Source: Helicobacter sp. 12S02634-8 (GTDB taxonomy: Bacteria; Campylobacterota; Campylobacteria; Campylobacterales; Helicobacteraceae). Taken from it: a stretch of 64,000 bases of DNA. The position numbers were made by a program, and so were the translations under genes. Below, piece after piece: positions 62,817 through 64,000 of this stretch. Each line of letters begins with the position of its first letter. Position 1 is the stretch's first letter. Location: positions 1 to 64,000 of the forward strand of contig NZ_MLAP01000009.1 of NCBI RefSeq assembly GCF_002272865.1, in the 5' to 3' direction. The notes below the pieces were generated by a model. It was not told the origin of the DNA. It worked only from the letters and a program-made list of their open reading frames with translations, and did no database searches.

Positions 62817-64000
62817 TCATAAAATATCAGAAAGCCACTGCAAAATCACTGATTTGACTTCTGTTGGATCTACAATATCTTGATGGATAATTGGTTGTGC
62901 GAATAGCTTTTGTATTGTTTGTGGAACGGGGATATTTTTTTCTTCACACAAATATTTGATAGCTTCTTTGTCGCTTAAATCTTTGTCAAAAAGGGCTTTT
63001 GTCATCGTGGGAGCAAACTTACTCCACTCAGCTGTTGAGCAAATGACTACCAAATCTTTAGGGGCTAGCTCTTGTGCAGCCTTGAGGGCTGTGGCTGTGT
63101 GGGGGTCTAGCAAATAGCCATTTTCAAAAGACTCTTTGATACAAGCCAAACACGCACTATCACTGCAAGCTGTGGCTAAAAAATGTTCTTGGAGTTTTTG
63201 GAGCTCAGCAGGAGTGAGCTGATAGTAGTGCTTACTCTCAAGATTTTCCATCAATTTATGGGTGCGATTGGGACCAAAGAGGGCAAAAAGCAGCCTTTCG
63301 ATATTGGAGCTTTTGAGTATATCCATCGCAGGGGAGGTGGTTTTGATGAGTTGCTTGGTGCGAATATCATAGATACCTGTCTGGAAAAACTCTGTTAAGA
63401 TATTGTTTGCGTTAGAAGCGATGATGATTTTTTGGATCGGTAAGCCCATCATTTTAGCATAAAACGCCCCAAGCGCATTCCCAAAATTCCCACTTGGCAC
63501 GACGATAGAGATTGCTTTGCCATAGGGGATTTTTTCACTTTCTAAAAGGCGAAAATACCCCCAAATGTGATAGATAATCTGAAATGCAATACGCCCAAAA
63601 TTCACCGAATTGGCCGCTGAAAGGGAGATTTGCTTTGCTTTGAGAGTTTCTTTGAAAGAGGTGTCTTGGAGTAGGGATTTGAGGATATTTTGCGCTGTGT
63701 CAAAATCGCCTTTGATACCTAAAACCTTGAGATTTTTAGCGTTTTGTGTAGTCATTTGGAGGGCTTGGACATCGCTAGTGCCTCCTTGTGGATACAGACA
63801 GAGGACAAAAATATTTTCTTGGTCAGCAAAGCTTTTGAGCGTGGCAGGCCCTGTATCTCCACTTGTGGCAGTGAGTATGAGGTATTTTTTGCCTTGTTGG
63901 TGGGCTAATTGAGAAAATACAGACCCAAAAGGCTGCAATGCCATATCTTTAAACGCTCGCGTAGGGCCGTGGTAGAGCTCTTGGGCATAAAGTTGGTTGT
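62817..64000 (-). CDS. thrC: Threonine synthase (5' end outside the window)
   Basis: PLP enzyme converting O-phosphohomoserine to threonine. The visible part covers about 394 residues to the natural stop. The PLP lysine is in HGPTRAFKDMALQPF close to the right window edge, and the phosphate-binding TSGDTGPATLKS follows. The frame is open through the edge, so the start is beyond 64000; the internal ATG at 63944 is not the start. The C-terminal half with VVPSGNFGNALGAFY is type 2 (long form). Confidence 0.93.
   Translation of the reverse strand, partial: NQLYAQELYHGPTRAFKDMALQPFGSVFSQLAHQQGKKYLILTATSGDTGPATLKSFADQENIFVLCLYPQGGTSDVQALQMTTQNAKNLKVLGIKGDFDTAQNILKSLLQDTSFKETLKAKQISLSAANSVNFGRIAFQIIYHIWGYFRLLESEKIPYGKAISIVVPSGNFGNALGAFYAKMMGLPIQKIIIASNANNILTEFFQTGIYDIRTKQLIKTTSPAMDILKSSNIERLLFALFGPNRTHKLMENLESKHYYQLTPAELQKLQEHFLATACSDSACLACIKESFENGYLLDPHTATALKAAQELAPKDLVVICSTAEWSKFAPTMTKALFDKDLSDKEAIKYLCEEKNIPVPQTIQKLFAQPIIHQDIVDPTEVKSVILQWLSDIL

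Noticed and set aside
1-64000. tRNA or rRNA genes, CRISPR array, transposase or prophage genes
   Set aside because: I looked through the gaps on both strands and saw no cloverleaf-like segment, spaced repeat array or recombinase; a covariance search such as tRNAscan-SE would settle the RNA genes.

Overview
The window comes from an epsilonproteobacterium and looks like a Helicobacter. The evidence is a string of gene blocks in the order I remember from Helicobacter pylori, moderate GC, UUG/GUG starts and very tight gene packing. The blocks are mrdA-engB-lptA-lptC-kdsC-rlpA-mltD-tatD-ribE-fhlB-metN-metI; ppk-pyrD-M16-dapA-SDR-pgsA; HIT-murF-hydrolase-ddl; hydABCDE; panD-ybaB-PDZ; ispA/surE/queD/queE; gpmI/glyS/cznCBA; icd/gltA; petABC. 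It also carries genes that I do not associate with H. pylori: hisB, an ArgA-like acetyltransferase, a Campylobacter/E. coli-type luxS, an EAL-domain protein and a sugar aminotransferase. A non-pylori Helicobacter (enterohepatic or H. mustelae-like) is therefore more likely. All comparisons with other genomes are from memory; nothing was searched.

Layout. Positions 1-643 hold the end of an unidentified ORF that runs into a palindromic repeat element with a perfect 36-bp inverted core. Positions 644-9167 (minus strand) are a densely overlapping cell-envelope block: septal/peptidoglycan factors (mltD, rlpA, mrdA), LPS supply and export (kdsC, lptC, lptA), the GTPase engB, and embedded hisB and argA-like genes. 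Positions 9298-14753 (plus) hold ribE, fhlB, a methionine transporter (metN with a probable AUU start, metI, two metQ) and a sugar aminotransferase. luxS lies opposite. Two small lipoproteins, ferritin (with three phased 11-bp repeats just upstream), ppk, a gamma-carbonic-anhydrase-like protein, pyrD, an M16 protease, dapA, a FabL-like reductase, pgsA, rseP and xseA follow up to 27728.

Positions 27731-32607 (minus) carry an exported ankyrin protein, a HIT protein, membrane-anchored murF, an alpha/beta-hydrolase fused in frame to an acylphosphatase, and ddl. Divergent from ddl is the respiratory uptake hydrogenase operon hydABCDE (32879-38764), followed by a c-di-GMP phosphodiesterase-like EAL protein, panD, ybaB, a PDZ protein, ispA, surE, a lipoprotein and the queuosine genes queD/queE. 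gpmI and an exported transglycosylase-like gene face the other way. glyS (with two tiny leader ORFs), a porin, and the cznCBA metal efflux pump with its DUF3240 companion follow. icd and gltA are divergent, then come petABC and, convergent, the window-truncated thrC.

Many genes work together. hydABC feeds electrons from H2 to quinone and petABC takes them from quinol to cytochrome c. icd/gltA form the oxidative TCA arm. kdsC/lptA/lptC supply and export LPS. mrdA/murF/ddl/mltD/rlpA build and remodel peptidoglycan. I see no rRNA, tRNA, CRISPR array, insertion sequence with transposase, or prophage. The most interesting items are the repeat element, the hydrolase-acylphosphatase fusion, the AUU-start metN, the leader mini-ORFs of glyS and metN, the phased repeats at the ferritin start, and the FabL-like enzyme in the locus usually labelled steroid dehydrogenase.
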